Assembly (NCBI GenBank): GCA_023313575.1
Contig: JAJTTP010000015.1
Location: forward strand, 372,001 to 436,000
Reading direction: 5' to 3'
Source: Eutypella sp. D-1
Lineage: Eukaryota > Ascomycota > Sordariomycetes > Xylariales > Diatrypaceae
Length of the DNA: 64,000 bases
Shown: positions 11,286 to 22,373 of the stretch, one piece after another
Layout: each line of letters begins with the position of its first letter
How positions within the stretch are numbered: the first letter of the stretch is position 1
Notes under the pieces: generated by a model
The model's input: the letters and a program-made list of their open reading frames with translations, nothing else
Databases searched by the model: none
Told to the model about the DNA's origin: nothing
Made by a program: the position numbers and the translations under genes

Positions 11286-13405
11286 GGAGAGGTTGTCGTC
11301 GTTCTCGTCTTTGGTGTTCCTGTTGGGCTTTTTTTTTCTTTTTCTTTCGGGTGTTACAATGCATACAATACCATATATTCATACACAGTAGTTAGTAGTA
11401 GTAGTTCAGTAGTCGAACCGCTATACGAACTGAATCCCCCCGAATCGCATGGATTATAGTCATGATGTCGTATTTTCTAACCGTGTGAGACGCCTCGTAG
11501 GTAGGTCCTTCGCACGTATGTCTCCCATACGAGGGAGATAGAATATATAACGCTTGGGGGGGTTCTTTTTTTTGGACACACGTCCCAGGCGCCCCTAACA
11601 TCATGCTGTCCCTCCCATTCTTGGATAGAAAAAGCGACCAACCACTAAACTAAATCGACACATATATATATATATATATATGTCACCTAACTATCTACCG
11701 TCCAGTCCCCCATCCCAAATTCCAGCTCTCTCAAGGCGCTCTCTCTCGCTCCCCTATCCCATTCCTCTCTTTTCTCCCAACCAAAACCCGTCCAAACGGG
11801 CGGGCATCTACTCAACTTCTGCTCAGTACCTTCACATCCACTTACTTTGGCCCATCTTAAAAGATCAATCGCTTCGAGTATAGTATGTATGTATGTAGTC
11901 TTCTTTCTTCTTCCGCCTTGTTCGGTCAAACCTCACCGAACCAAATCCATACGACTTCTTTACGGGAGAATAGGGGGCGGCGGTTGGAAGCAGAGCATAT
12001 AGGTGCCTCCGGAGCACAAAAGTCCTTCCCTCGAATATATCTGTCTTGCCCGCAAAGTGTGAAGGGTGTGAGCGAAGATAAGGGGGAAAGAGAAGCTACG
12101 CATGGGATGGGACGGAAGGGGAATGAACAAAGGTCTCTCGGCAACTGGATCCCACTACAGCCAGAAAAAAAAGGGGGGGTGTGATATCCATCCATTCGCC
12201 GTCACTCACAAGATTAAAACATCACATTTACTCCCTATCCCTTCTCTGTAATTTAAACTCATTTTCCTTTGTTACTATCGCATCTCCTTCCCTTTGTACT
12301 ACGTACGAGTTCTGGTATCTTACAAGCGAGAAAGGTAAAGAGACAAAACAAGAAAAAAAAAAGTATGGACTCCAAAAAAAAGAGAAGAAAAGAAAGAAAA
12401 AGAATTTCAAACTTCTGTTTTTCTCCTTCTTCTTTTGTTTTCCTTGATTTTTTTTTTCGTCTTCTTTTTTTTCATCACGTCCATTCCGTTCGTGTTCTCG
12501 TCCTTCCTTACCCCCCTTTTCACGTACGTCCCCCCGGAACCCCCACATTTCCTTGCTGCCCTCACCCCATTATCCCCTTCGCCTTCCCAACAGACCACCC
12601 TATCATCAAGACACAAAACGAAAAAAAAAACCCCCCGAAAAACCAACCCGGCCGGCCCCCCCTTTTTACTTAACATCTCTTCAATCGTCATCGATCTTTC
12701 GCGTGTGTTCTTCGTAAGCGTAGGGCTTGGGCTACGATAGCCAGGGTGGGCGGGCACGGAGGCATCTCGGAAGAGAAAAAAAAAAAAACCAGCAAGCAGG
12801 CAAGCAGACAAGAACAGGACAGTGGCATCAAAAAATCGGGGAGAAAAAGTCTTTTCATCGCTAGAGAGAGGAATGATCGTCGTTTTGGTATTCGGCCATA
12901 GTAACTTTTCTTTTTCCCAAAGAGAGAAAAAAAAAGAGGTTCTTTCTTTGCTTATGGTATCTTCTGTGCAGACTGCTTAAAACCACTTCCCTTCCTCCTT
13001 CATTCCTTCCTTCCTTCCCGGCCCCCCCTAAACGCTACCTAGCACTCAATCTGCAACGCCGTCTTTCTTTCTTTCTCTCTCCCTGCCTCGGGCAGTTTGT
13101 GGTATCATCGTTGTTTTGTTTCGATTCATGGATATAAAGCGTTAAATCATGACCAGCCAACTTAGCTGCCCCCGCCCGAAAGCCCGACATAAAAATAAAG
13201 AAAAACGTAACCAGAGGAGCAGCGGGAAAAAGACACAAACTGAAACAGAAAAAAACAAACACAAAAACAAAACATAAAACGGACAAACATCAAGCAGAAA
13301 CTGGAAGCCGACCAATGCGTAATATAGGAAGACCGGGTATTTTTTTGCGCCTGGGTATATCCAGCGTAAAGGGTATTGCACGCAGAGCATCTAAAACAAC
13401 GGAAT
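11286..13405. other. Convergent 3' spacer, homopolymer-rich
   Basis: This lies between the 3' ends of UTP12 (+) and the KH gene (-). It holds an (AT)10 tract near 11662-11681, many A/T homopolymers and CT-rich runs at 12.3-13.0 kb. Open frames up to 134 codons occur but are low complexity (Lys/Phe runs) and lack any domain. It is probably 3' UTR plus spacer. Confidence 0.5.
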
Positions 13406-16400
13406 CTAACGGTAAGGTCCAATCGGACCGGGGTATCCTGAATTGGTAGAATGAGAAGTCGACGGGCGGCCACTATCTCCGGACACCCGCGTGGCGTGCC
13501 TCGGAGTGATGTCGCCGCCATGAGAGATGCCGTTGGGTATCAATTTGCTGTCGAAGCCGTTGAAGTGGCGGCTCGACCAAGACTTGTTGTCTTCATCTGG
13601 AAGGTTGACACCGCTGTCATTCCAGGGATTGCGGTCAGCATTGAAGCTACGAGTCGACTCGATCGAAATCAGAGATGACTTGGAAACGTTGGCGGATCCC
13701 TTGAAGAGCGAGTTCACTGAATGCGAGCTGTTCTTTCTGCGATCAAGAGATGAAAGGAGTTGAGACGGCTTGCGTAGCTTTTCGAAGAGGGTGGTAGCAC
13801 GTTGCGGTCCACCCTCCTCACCAAAGGCCGGTCGTGTCGGTGAATCCTTACCGACCGGGGCAGGGGCACGCTGCAGGACCTTGGAATTGAAAAACTGCAT
13901 AGTGTCCTCGAACGAGTCGGACTTAGGCCGGTTGGTGTAGCCTTTGACAATGTTGGTCTCCACACTGGCAGCAGTAAACTGCTCCAAGAGGAACTCGATA
14001 GCATCGCGGAGACCTCCTGCGTTGTTGCGAGTAAGCTTCCAAAGAAGGGTTACGGTGCGTTCTCCGTCGTTTGTTTTCTCCTCGGGGTTCTCGTGCACTT
14101 CGAGAGTGATCTCGTGTTGAGCCTTCAATTTGGAAACAAAGTCATTGACGAACTCGGGAGACTCGAGGTATTTGACCAAAGAGGGAGTCCGAACTAAGAC
14201 AAGCTCGTGGGTCTCCGGTACCATGCCCTAAAGTTATGTAAGCGTCGTACAAGAGATGGACGTTGAGAGCCAAGCATACAAGGAATTCATCAGAGCATAG
14301 AGACACCTGCCATTCGGGGCCAGTGACAGTGACTTCATCACTAGCCTGCTCAGTGCTGGGGAAAATAATCTTGCAGTTCCACTTCTTCTCTAGCTCGTCA
14401 ATCTCGGTCAAGCGAGTGATGAGTTGACGGTGATAGAGCCTATCGACGTGGACGACTTGGGAGGTGAACTCGGAATGCTGTGCACATGTTAGAAATTGAC
14501 ACGTCTTTTTTTCATTCAAGACGGGGGTACACCAACAGCTCTGTCAACCATGTCCAGAATCTCGGACTTGACAAGCTCCAGATTCTGAGCGTTCCTAGCC
14601 GGAGTACGGCAGATGACGTTGTCAACCTTGACATCGTCATCCTCTCGACCCATACCACCTACAGAGTGTGTTAGCACTTGAGCAACACTACATCAATCCG
14701 GTGAGGCTTACCACGATCCATAGCGTTAGAGAACTTGACGAAGACGGAATGCTTCTTCATGATGCGTTGAATGTGTTGACCGCCGATTCCAATGATGCGC
14801 TTATGGTACTGGTCGGGAACGTGGAAGGAAATCGAGGCTGGCATTTCCTGCTCAACAAGTGACAGGCCTTGCTTCATGGCATCGTAGCTGGGAGCAATGA
14901 CGTCAATGTCGAAGTTATACTCCCTGAAACTCTCGAACATGATTTGAACGTTACCTGTGATATTGTAAGCCTGGGAATCGAAGACTGCTTAATCGTTCAC
15001 ACTTACTCTGGGTCATGATCTTGTTAATCTTGCCATTCTTCTTGCCTGACACAAACTCCTTGTGCTCGTTGGCGAGTTCGATTTTCACTCGGATCTGGTG
15101 TTGGGTGCTGTTCACGAACTTGATCTGCGACAGAACTATGAGAGCCTGCTTAACAGCGTCATCTGAACCATAAATGGTAAAGGTCATCTTATCGAACGAG
15201 ATGTCAGCATCCGAGTTCGCGCAGATATCCCCTAGCATGCTCCGGATGTCCGGAGGAGATGGGATCTGAACGGGACCAGGAGGCTGGATCCACCAAGACG
15301 ATTCATAAAACTGGCCGGCCTGGGAGGCGCGTTAGTCGTGGTTGTTTGGCATGCACGGGTGGGGCATAGACACATACCAGAGACATAATCTCCTTCATAG
15401 TGCGCTCAATCTGGAGCCCTTCGACACCTTGGACACGGATCATACTACGTCGGGAGGCGAGAGGCGGGAACATGATGTATGTGCCGTTGATCTCCATAAT
15501 CTTTCGGACCTTTTCCATACGACCAAGCAAGATGTTATCGATCTTGGCGGCGGCGATCTGTGTATCTTTCATGAACAGCTTTGTGCGGCTAACTAACTCG
15601 TGGATCTTGCGTTTTGCCAATTCGATGCCCTGGGGGTTCTCGCCCGTTATGTAAATCTCCTCAGGGTTCCGACGACTCGCATGGGGGGGACAGTAGCGAG
15701 ACAGCTGAGCGAAAGGGGGGAAATATATAGCCGTGTTAGTTGCGGACTCGATCAACTTGATGTTTTTGCGCGAACGACCACACACGATCGGGTGCAAGCT
15801 GCTTTCAAAGCGCATCGCATCACATTGCCGGCCGAGCTGGGAAAAGGGTTAGTTTGATATAAACTTTGAAGTGGTTGAAGTGGTCTCTGAACGGTGGTTG
15901 AATATGAGAGAACATAGAGAACATGAGAGTTGAGACGTACTAGCTTGTCAATGAAAATAAGCACGTGGGTCTTGGCATGCACAGTGGACTCGACATCGCC
16001 GTATATGGCGACTCGCCATCTACTATCTTGAATGACCTCAGCATCGCCGTTGAGGCCGTCGGCGGTAGGAGTATGCTTAGGGCCCAAGATGAAAATATCA
16101 ACACCACAGAACTCGGCAAACAAGACAAGGGCGTCCGTGATATCCTTGCGAACCACCACACCATTTTGAGCATCCATAATCAGGCCATGATCAACGTCAA
16201 TCGTAGTGCACTTCTGTAATAATAAGCATTCAATTAGCGAATAAACCCAATAGTAAACGAGACGGCCTATGCATGCGTACCAATGCCAAAGGGGTGCTGC
16301 TCAAGATGGTTTCACGGCTCTTGTGAACCAACTCGGGAGCGCCTGATAGGCAAACAGTAGTGGTCTGACACTTGAGATGCTTCGGGGCACTGGATAAGAC

Positions 16401-16781
16401 ATGGGCTTCGATGGGCAGAGGACCATTGGTGAGCTCCTTGCACAGTTCTCGTAGGTTGTTCAAGTTGGTTGCATGAATGGGCAGGTCGTGGATCGGTACG
16501 TCATCGGGGGCATCCTCCGGGTGCGTCCATCGATTGATGGCCTCGGGGGTAGCGTGCAAGATCTCTTCGGTGTTAGGGCCGGCGAGGTCGGAGGCGAAGG
16601 GAACGTTGAAGGCGAAGTGAATTGTAGTATCGGCAGCGGGCGAGGGGCTAAGAGGAGGCACACCAGAAGCCGATGGTTTTTGATGAGGGTTGATGGCAGG
16701 CATGTTCATATTCGGCCGGGAGCCACCAAAATTGGGGCTCATCCTTTCTGACCAGTGACGCATGTTGGCGAGTTTTTGCAT
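13406..16781 (-). CDS. Multi-KH-domain RNA-binding protein, 967 aa
   Basis: Eight exons on the minus strand: 16781-16281, 16213-15941, 15836-15378, 15319-15007, 14954-14712, 14658-14537, 14477-14307 and 14227-13406. All introns are short GT/AG introns and every junction keeps frame. KH-like units are visible: CGRSRKNIKLIES (about residue 277) with a degenerate GxxG loop, a second degenerate unit around LGRMEKVRKIM (about 362), and a canonical GIGG loop at 571-574 within HKRIIGIGGQHIQRIM. More alpha-beta blocks with KH-like spacing lie before and after. The C-terminal 200 residues are Ser/Asn-rich and probably disordered. The architecture recalls vigilin/Scp160 or Bicaudal-C-like cytoplasmic mRNA-binding proteins, but I cannot assign an orthologue. 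The start at 16781 (MQKLANMRHW) is the first ATG in frame; the Met at 16763 is an alternative. Family certain, role unassigned. Confidence 0.85.
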
Positions 16782-17221
16782 GGTGAACCGATAGGAACGA
16801 AACCGAAGAGACAAGGAAGATAGATAAAAATAAAAGAAGGTATCGTGAGAGGATATTCGGAGAGGAGAGGGAGGGGGTATCAATCAGACTGAAAGAAATG
16901 AAGCAATCATGAGAAGGATAGAAGAGGAATAAAAAGACCCCCGGGGAGAGGAATAGACAAGGGAAGAATGGAATAAGGAAAGGGGAAAATCGAAGATGAC
17001 GTTTTTCTTCGAAGTCCTCTCTTCCACGAAATGTTATTTTGTATGAATATGATATGCCACCTCAACTCCTTAAAATGGCGGGGAGAGGGGGAGGGGAGGG
17101 TGAGTGGGTGGGTGATGTTGGATGTTGAGGGAGAGGGAGGTTAAAGTTGGTAGGGGAGGGAGATAATGAAGGAAAGGAAGATGGTTGACGAAGATTGACG
17201 GATAGCGGTGGTGGTTAAGTC

Positions 17222-17294
17222 GTGGTAGTGGTAGTAGTAGTGGTAGTAGTAGTGGTATTGGTGGTAGTGGTGGTAGTGGTGGTGGTGGTGGTGT
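17222..17294. repeat. GGT/AGT microsatellite
   Basis: Imperfect trinucleotide tract of GGT and AGT units upstream of the KH-protein gene, reading ACC/ACT on the transcribed strand. If the KH transcript starts this far upstream, the tract would be in its 5' leader. Confidence 0.8.
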
Positions 17295-20200
17295 ACATCC
17301 CTAGTAGTAGTGGTAAGTTGGTGGTGGTAAGTACATAAGTAGTCTTGGTTACTTTAGGGTATTAGGGTAGGTACTTAGTGTGTGATGGTGCAGGTGGTGG
17401 TGGTACTCTCCTGCAGCGGCAGTAGTGGAAGGTGCCAATGGTGCCAATCCAACCTGAAAGTCTCCAGTCTTGCCCGTAGATGGGATTGGACTGGATTGGA
17501 CTGGTTTTAGACTGAGTAGGCAATTGGTGGGCGACGTCCACGGGTAGGCTTGGCAAGTAATACTCCCGGCAGGACTCAAACTTAAACTCGGCTTGGTCCG
17601 TGCTCTCTTTTCTTCAAGTTCTAAAAACGGCTAGTGTCTGTTAGTGTTAAAGCTGCCGGTAAGCTAGTGGATCCCGTCCCAGATCAGGCTTGACACCAGC
17701 CCAAAGACAAGCACCTGGGGATATCCATGAATGCTTATATCAGAGAGTTATGCATCTATGAATAGTATACGTACTTCGTGATCAAGGGAAACTACAGATA
17801 GACTGCAGCACGGGGGAAGTCCAGGCTTTCCCGCCGTCCAACGAGTTGGCTGTGTCCAATAGTTATGGATGTACTCCGTACCCGGATAACCTTTCATCAG
17901 GCTGCGGAGTTCCATGTAAAGTCTACCTTATCTACCGTATTTAGTATGTAAATTGTTAATCGGCAGAACAGTGCCGGTTAGGGCTGGCTGGCTGGTTCGC
18001 TGGCTGCTGGGTCTGTGGGTTTTACCCTCCACCTGGGCAGGTTCTGCCTTTCTGCTATGTAGGAAGTAGTCGAAGAATCCTCGATATAGAAATTTAACGT
18101 ATCACTGAATTGTTAAGTAATACACGAATGTGTTATCGTGATCGTACCCCGATCTAACTTTAGAAGCAGGACCACCAAGAGTTAACTGTGGACTTAAGTA
18201 ATAAGTTATGCTATTTGTACCTGAATCTATGCAAGGAAATAATACCTAAACTTGCGTTTCCAGGTTTTGATGGGCTACCTATTATGTGTGTACATATATA
18301 TATGGATACTTACCCGGTACCTAAGGCATATAGTGGTATCTAGTGGTATATATTGAGGGGATGCCGTTTTAGGCCATCTTCTTGTTACTCTTGTTACATG
18401 TCAAGTGTTTGCATTGTTTTGAGACTCAAGGTGAGACGGCTACCTACTATGTAAGTAGCTAGACTACATACGTAGATGGCCCTGAGTAGGTGATGTATAA
18501 GACCACTCTGTCATTGTTGGGTACCTCCATTCTCCAGTGTTAGGAACTTCATCAACCTATATATTGTATCATTTATTATTTGCTATTTACCTATATGTAG
18601 GTAGGTAGGTAGTTATACACGCATATGTGTTATCTACAGCATGCATTTATAGTGCGTGGAACGGAACATGTGTTGCCAGTTCCTAACCGAATCACTTCCT
18701 TGTCGTGCTTCGTGCTTGCTGCCCTATCGGGTTTCTTCTTGTATATGTTTAGTCAGACGCTTTTTTTTTACTTTTTACTTTTTTACTTTTTTTCTCCCTG
18801 TCAGATCGGGATGCCGAGAATACCAGGGCTGCCAACAATACAACCAAACAACCTTTCGATAACCCTGGCCCGGGCATTTCCAGGATTCCAGGTTCAGGTG
18901 TTTGGGTGCCCGTCTTTTGCAGATGTCTGTCTGTTCATGACCAGCCCATGACCATTCGAGTTAAGGTACTTACGACTACTCTCCCCGCCTTTTACACCGA
19001 TCTATCGCCTCCCTATCGACTGCCCACCTAACCAAATTTTTTTATCGTACAATGTAAGCGAACATCCATCCACCTCGATATCTTTCTAATGAGATTTAAA
19101 AATATAAATTATGCTATTTTCGCTACGAAGAATCTACCTATGGACATCCATGGTTCAGGGACGACAGACTGAGGTCATTATCGATTAATGCATAATACCT
19201 ATTTACGCAAATTGCCTAGCGTACAAGGTCAGATCCAACTAACCGCATCTATCTATCGATAGCGCATATACGGAGTTGCAACTAATTATATTCTCCTAGC
19301 CGGAGTAAGTCAATCTAGGTAGTAGCAGATAACCTGGACAAGCCCTTATCATGCTTACCTAGCATAAGTACCTAGGGTATTTATCACAGCCTCTTTTTAC
19401 TTGAGGGGGTCCCACCAAGGACGCGTATACACCCTTTTTTCACAACTCGTATTAAATGTACCAAGTAGTTTGCTACCTGTGGCGTCGTCCTCTCCTTTAT
19501 TGGAACTATACGTGGGTACCAGTCCTCAAATGAGTAGGCCCTGTTTTTGTTCGCTGTCGTGGTATATATAATAGGTACTTTCTTCTTCCGCATTAAGGCA
19601 GCCGCAGTGGCATGGCCGAGAGAGACAGTTCGGAGGACAATCGAACGATCCGGTATGGAAGTTCTCCAAGATAGGAGACGTATTATGTAGGTACTTTGTC
19701 TGGCGTAGATGTCTCTCCTCCGAGTCCCAAAAATGTCGGCTCCTGCCAAGTCCGAACACTGGCGCATTGTTGGTCCTCGATACTATTCCGTCCTTTGAAT
19801 GTCCAGGTCTTAGACAACTAATGATTTCGATATTGTATAGCACAGCAACACCACTGAACTGGGGACCTGCTAATGCTTACCACTACGAGACACCTTTATT
19901 CCCAAGACAATCTAGCTCCCGCCGTACACGTGTAGACATGTAGACTGAAGCACCTTGTTTGGAGAAACTTGACTTGTCGCTCAGGTACCAATGAATAAAT
20001 CTAGGTGCTGCTAGATAGGAGAACAACATTGCAATGTAGTCCTTGCGCCCAAGCCTCCTAATCAAGTAAGCAGTCCATCTTATTAGGGGGGCCTGCGGTG
20101 ATGGTTCCCCAGGGGCTTTATCCATATGTATATCGAAGTGCAATCAATATACATTGCAGGCTCTCTGTCACCTGCCATGGCCGGAAAACATCTTGAAATA

Positions 20201-21000
20201 ACATACCTACTTACCTATTCATAGACAGCGTGACTGACTACATACACAGCTATACTTAGTAGCAGCAGTAGTAGAGTTATACAGATAGGAATTCCACTGC
20301 ATGTAGTAAGGTAGAACTCTTACATACGAGCCGGATTTGGGATCGGCGATCTGTTATACCGCATCAACAAATCTTGCCGTAACTTTGTTGACATGCTGAA
20401 TTTTGTTCAAAACCCCCCAGAACAAGGTCATCGCTCGCCTTCCTGCCTGTCTGTCTGTGCGCGCGTGCCGCTTACATATTTTGAACTGCGCGTCATCAAC
20501 TGCCCCCCCCCCCCCCTCCTCCCCGAAAATACAGAAATACACACTCACTCACTCACTCGCTAATCATAGGGGGAGAAAGAGGAGGACGAGAAACTGCGTG
20601 ACCTACATAGCCTCCCTATCCTATCCCGCCTATCTGTTCTACTTCACAGCAAGCATGCATACATACATAACGTGCCTCCGGAGAAAAGCAGAAACGAAAG
20701 TAGCTAGAAAGCTCGCCTATCCAGCCTTCTACAGATCAAACCCCTCCCGTGCCTCTCGTACACCTCGAGATATAGGTAAGATAAGGGGTTCCAGCTCATT
20801 GACATCGGCTCCCGACGATGACATCTGTAGACGCAGGGAGCCAGCCAGCCAGCCAGGTACACCCCCCCCAAAAAGGCTATGCATGGTATATGTGTACATG
20901 TGGTCGTGTGCCGTGGCATCTATCTATCCATCTACTCTGGTCTGTCCTTCGTAGCCCTTCACTCCCTCCCTACTATGTACCTCTTTCCTCACCTTATCTC

Positions 21001-21050
21001 ACCTTAGCTAAGGTAAGGTAAGGTAAGGTAAGGTAAGGCAAGGTAAGGCA
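21001..21050. repeat. AAGGT pentanucleotide array with leading palindrome
   Basis: About seven AAGGT/AAGGC units follow the perfect palindrome ACCTTAGCTAAGGT (21001-21014). The CACCTT units just left of the array are the inverted form, so the whole can fold into a hairpin. Confidence 0.8.
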
Positions 21051-21540
21051 GAAAAAAGTTGTCAGCCAAAGCCAAACACCACCTCAGCATGACAACATGG
21101 GGCTCACCGTTCGTTCCCCCCCATCACAAATCACCGGTTACTCAGGGTTGGGCGAGCCTTGTCATGTAGGTAGGAGCTGAACTCTTCATCATTCTTTCTA
21201 CCAATCCCCCGCTCTCCCTTTATCTTCCTTCTTCACTCGTACCCGGTTCCATTTCGACATCAGAATACCGCAACCAGGAGCGCAAAAAGGGCCGGAAGAG
21301 AAATTTCACGTCAGCGGAAACTTGCAGTAGAATATATAGATACCGTAGGTTATTTGTTTTGACCCGCCGAAAAACATAACCCCCGTCTAGCCCACACCCC
21401 CCCTTTTTCTTTCCCCCCGAACTCGAGAACCCTAATAACATATCGAATTCGTACAAATGTAGATTTTATAGTAGGAACTTAAATCACGACCCATAGCGAT
21501 AACCCCATCCCCTTCTTCCTTTAGCCCTCTCTTTCCCTTT

Positions 21541-21562
21541 CTCTCTCTCTCTCTCTCTCTCT
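21541..21562. repeat. (CT)11 microsatellite
   Basis: Perfect CT dinucleotide run of 11 copies in the spacer. Confidence 0.9.
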
Positions 21563-21733
21563 AGTGACCTGGGCCGCGCGCGCCAACATGCGACATTTCC
21601 TGACGTAACTACATACATGCCTAGCGAGTTGCGTGGTTTTGCGCGTTGCATATTAGGATATAACGAAAACGCCGCCCATCCGTCCGTCCATCGACCGAGT
21701 TCGGTACGGGCACGGTACTCTGTCGTCCGCAGG

Positions 21734-21842
21734 CCATCCCATCCCATCCCATCCCATCCATTTTTGCTTGGGTACCCGAGAGGACGGAGCTGGGCTGGGC
21801 TGGGCTGGGGCTGTATGGCTGTATGGCTGTGAGGCTGTGAGC
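21734..21842. repeat. Cluster of short tandem repeats
   Basis: ATCCC repeats (21734-21760) are followed within 30 bp by GGGCT repeats and then by TGTATGGC/TGTGAGGC repeats up to about 21842. Three unrelated units sit side by side. Confidence 0.8.
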
Positions 21843-22373
21843 TTAGCTAGCCTGACCTGCACACGGAGTTATCCGTATTAGGAGGTGCAGTGATAAAGAT
21901 ATGATCCCATGCCATTCTCTCAGCGGCCTGGACTGGTACTATGTAAGTGATGTAATACAATACGCATTATCCCTATGCGGGGGACACTGTTGAGAGTAGT
22001 AGAAGCCAGAAGACGTGGGACTGGCCCGTCGACGGATGGGGAAAAAGTAGAATATCGGATTACACCGCTAAAAAACTGTATATACGTCACGCCCGTACTG
22101 ACTGACTGAGCATGTGAATGACTGTACAAGAAGAGTCTCTCCGTCTGGCTCCAAATGCCGTTGAGCACGCTTAGCCGTAGCACATGGCTGTGCAGCGAGC
22201 GAGCGAGCGAGCGACCTGTATATGTATTCCTGTCCTGATTGCCAATACCCATCCATTCCTCAGGAAGCCCCTATCTAGCCCACCCAAACCAAACCATTCC
22301 CACGTGTATTCGGTTCCAGTCCAAAAGGAACAAATAAAAATGAAAACAAGAAATAAACAAGTAACTGGTAGTT

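Larger units (their letters stand above)
16782..22373. other. 5.6-kb spacer without recognised genes
   Basis: The right part of the KH gene's promoter/5' leader lies at the left end and the 3' flank of the disordered-protein gene at the right. Simple repeats are frequent: GGTAGT-type (17222-17294), a 14-C run (20503-20516), AAGGT (21001-21050), CT (21541-21562), ATCCC and GGGCT/TGTATGGC (21734-21842) and GAGC (22197-22213). The longest frame (20403-20954, 183 codons) spans the C run and other low-complexity DNA and has no domain. No tRNA was found. Confidence 0.55.

Noticed and set aside
20403..20954. 183-codon plus-strand frame
   Set aside because: It runs through a 14-C homopolymer and other simple repeats and has no recognisable domain.
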